From assembly GCF_000317555.1 (NCBI RefSeq), contig NC_019745.1, positions 4,464,001 through 4,528,000 of the forward strand: a stretch of DNA of 64,000 bases, written 5' to 3'. This DNA comes from Gloeocapsa sp. PCC 7428 (GTDB lineage Bacteria; Cyanobacteriota; Cyanobacteriia; Cyanobacteriales; Chroococcidiopsidaceae). Below, in pieces: positions 62,366-64,000 of the stretch. The translations under genes were made by a program, and so were the position numbers. Numbering within the stretch: the first letter of the stretch is position 1; every line of letters begins with the position of its first letter. The notes under the pieces are model-generated. The model was not told the DNA's origin. It saw only the letters and a program-made list of their open reading frames with translations, and made no database searches.

Positions 62366-63334
62366 TCAACAGCAACCACCACCGACGTAATGCCAAGTTG
62401 ATTCGGTAATCATAACTTCTTGTTGTAGCAACGAGCCGAGTTTAGCTGCGGTTTTATCGCAGACAACGGCTGGTACTCCACGTTGTAAAATGTGACCGTT
62501 AGCGTCATCAAAAAACTCTTCTTTGCCGCAATATATAGCGGTTTTACCGGTAAAAATACACGCTCCATCTTCGGGAATTGGTACTTTAAAAGCGACAGAA
62601 TCGAGACTTTCTAAAAGTAAATTTGCTTCTAAATTGTAAGTGTCGCGATCTAACAATCGATAAGGACGACGCGCCCGAATTTCTACTTGACCAAAGCCAG
62701 CATCAACGATTTTTTCAATATACTGTTCGTAAGTAAGTGCGCCTGATAAACACATTGCGCGTAATCGCTCGTCTTGTTGTAGATGTGTAGGAATAGGACG
62801 AGTAGCGATCGGGTCACTCATTTGCAATCTTCCACCAGGTTTTAACACTCGAAATGCTTCTTTGAGTGCTTGCGAAAGGTCGTCTGGTGCAAAAATATTA
62901 AATAAACAATTCTGGGCAACGACATCAACCGAAGCATCCGCAACGGGTAAACTAAAGGCATCACCTTCGCGAATCTCGACAAAGCTAGAATCAAACCAAG
63001 AGTTCTGTTGTGCAGCAATCTCTAAATTCCGCTTTGCAGCCAAACGCATTGCTGCAACAGGTTCTACTGCAATCACGCCACCAGGACGACGCGAGAAATA
63101 GGCAAACTGTAAAGCTTCTAAACCACCGCCTACACCAACATAAAGTACCGTTGGTTGATTGACGAGTTCAGCCGGATGAACTGTCGTTCCACAACCATAG
63201 TTCATTTCTTGCATTTGCGATGGAATCTTGAGTCCAGGAAATTGCAAAGGACTGCTTTGCACGCAACAAAGCCCAACTTCAGGAGTTTCGGCAACTTCAC
63301 TATAAAATTGCGCTGCGGTTTCTAAATAGCTCAT
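62366..63334 (-). CDS. arsM: Arsenite methyltransferase ArsM
   Basis: 322 residues. SAM-binding loop VLYVGVGGGLEALQFA, then VIAVEPVAAMRLAAKRN, SVDVVAQNCLFNIF, LKPGGRLQMSDPIA. Arsenic-binding cysteines are expected among GLCCVQSS (near residue 22), QNCLF, RAMCLSG and the C-terminal CC of YVGGGCC. It methylates As(III), the first step before ArsS. The overall pattern matches the arsenosugar-type ArsM of cyanobacteria. It is upstream of arsS on the same strand, with palindromic repeat copy 6 between. Confidence 0.92.
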   Translation of the reverse strand: MSYLETAAQFYSEVAETPEVGLCCVQSSPLQFPGLKIPSQMQEMNYGCGTTVHPAELVNQPTVLYVGVGGGLEALQFAYFSRRPGGVIAVEPVAAMRLAAKRNLEIAAQQNSWFDSSFVEIREGDAFSLPVADASVDVVAQNCLFNIFAPDDLSQALKEAFRVLKPGGRLQMSDPIATRPIPTHLQQDERLRAMCLSGALTYEQYIEKIVDAGFGQVEIRARRPYRLLDRDTYNLEANLLLESLDSVAFKVPIPEDGACIFTGKTAIYCGKEEFFDDANGHILQRGVPAVVCDKTAAKLGSLLQQEVMITESTWHYVGGGCC

Positions 63335-63487
63335 TCACTTTCAACTGTTCCAGCGTTTTAATTCTAGCGAGGACAGCAATCATGAAGTATATAGAAATGA
63401 TATAAAAGTAAATTGAATGAGGTCATGGGTAATCGGTCACAGCTATTCCAATGACCCATTACCAGTTACCAATTACCACTTATTTAC

Positions 63488-64000
63488 TTAATCTGACTCT
63501 TCACTCCAAGTCCGCAACTGTAAATAAACCAAGATGAGTGCAACTGCTAAAAGTACCGTAGCAGCAGCAGCAGCGTAACCAAAATCAAATTGCGCAAAAG
63601 CTTCTTGGTAAATATAGTAAACCAATAAATTAGTCGAATTTAAAGGACCTCCCCCTGTAACAACATAAACTTGCTCAAAACTTCGTAGCGTAAATATCGC
63701 GGTTGTGATCGTTGCAAATATCAGGGTTGGTCGCAATCCTGGTAGAGTGATATGCCAAAACTGTTGCCAAGCATTAGCGCCGTCAATTTCGGCGGCTTCA
63801 TAGCGACTCGGTGGAATTGCTTGTAATCCAGCCAGGAAGACGACCATATTGAAACCTAATTGCTTCCAGATGCTGAGTAAAATCAAAACGGGCATTGCCC
63901 AAGTAGTACTTCCTAGCCAAGGAATTGGTTCGATGCCAAAAGAACCTAAAAATGCATTTACAGGACCATTTGTTTGAAATAACCAACGAAATCCTAATCC
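63488..64000 (-). CDS. Carbohydrate ABC transporter permease (MalF/UgpA type), truncated by window edge
   Basis: The C-terminal 170 residues of a permease that begins outside the window; the frame runs open to base 64000. The EAA coupling loop reads YEAAEIDGANAWQQFWHITLP, followed by helices TLIFATITTAIFTLRSF and AAAAATVLLAVALILVYL. EQVYVVTGGGPLNST is the typical MalF-like extracytoplasmic segment. The family imports sugars or polyols with a MalG partner, binding protein and ATPase, none visible here. Confidence 0.88.
   Translation of the reverse strand, partial: GLGFRWLFQTNGPVNAFLGSFGIEPIPWLGSTTWAMPVLILLSIWKQLGFNMVVFLAGLQAIPPSRYEAAEIDGANAWQQFWHITLPGLRPTLIFATITTAIFTLRSFEQVYVVTGGGPLNSTNLLVYYIYQEAFAQFDFGYAAAAATVLLAVALILVYLQLRTWSEESD

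Overview
The window is cyanobacterial chromosome. The evidence is the very frequent GCGATCGC (HIP1) octamer, moderate GC, and cyanobacterium-typical genes: CrtO-type carotenoid ketolase, CYP110-like P450, Tab2/Atab2-like protein, DUF5895 protein and an ArsM/ArsS arsenosugar pair. I cannot name the genus from sequence alone. I saw no rRNA, tRNA or CRISPR array.

Layout. 1-5.0 kb: the 3' part of a quinone-oxidoreductase-type dehydrogenase, a decayed ABM-domain gene, a single-chain restriction-modification enzyme (N6-adenine methylase fused to a BsuBI/PstI-type nuclease), and a heavily decayed integron-type integrase about 1 kb long. The stretch 1.02-5.89 kb contains no HIP1 octamer and looks like acquired, partly dying DNA. 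5-10 kb: DUF5895 protein, MltA lytic transglycosylase, a TIR-like protein, a NADAR-family protein and a DUF2243 membrane protein. 10.4-14.2 kb: arylsulfatase, small membrane protein, sulfotransferase and glycosyltransferase. 14.2-16 kb: hybrid histidine kinase. 16.3-28.2 kb: sulfur genes (cysK, cysH, SBP56/methanethiol oxidase, cysC and a divergent Crp/Fnr regulator), interspersed with a transketolase-like enzyme, a YqhA membrane protein, a P450, a DUF2993 protein and a Uma2 nuclease. 28.4-33 kb: crtO, a saccharopine-dehydrogenase-like protein, TspO and a WGxxGxxG protein. 33.5-38.3 kb: Na+/H+ antiporter, amino-acid ABC permease and binding protein, Rpn/DUF2887 nuclease. 38.4-46.5 kb: tyrosine phosphatase, MOSC protein, alpha/beta hydrolase, a DHOD-like/PFK gene pair, a ClC-CBS-USP fusion and an SGNH hydrolase. 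46.8-49.3 kb: a pmbA/tldD-family gene split by an ISAs1-family insertion sequence with an 11-bp target duplication. 49.4-58.8 kb: Tab2-like protein, two SDRs, prolyl aminopeptidase, ilvC, a DUF6544/6920-like protein and a YdeP-type molybdoenzyme. 58.9-64 kb: a 30-residue membrane peptide gene, a GH13 enzyme, arsS, arsM and the edge of a sugar ABC permease.

Two themes stand out. First, sulfur: sulfate release (sulfatase), sulfate activation and reduction (CysC, CysH), cysteine synthesis (CysK), PAPS use (sulfotransferase) and methanethiol oxidation all lie within 18 kb, next to a Crp/Fnr regulator whose N-terminus may carry an FNR-like cysteine cluster. Second, palindromic repeats: a family of paired hairpins (GTCCAC-n4-GTGGAC plus GCGAnT-n2-AnTCGC) sits mostly just downstream of minus-strand stop codons, and its copies differ by paired changes in the stems. 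A separate small MITE-like family sits in other gaps.
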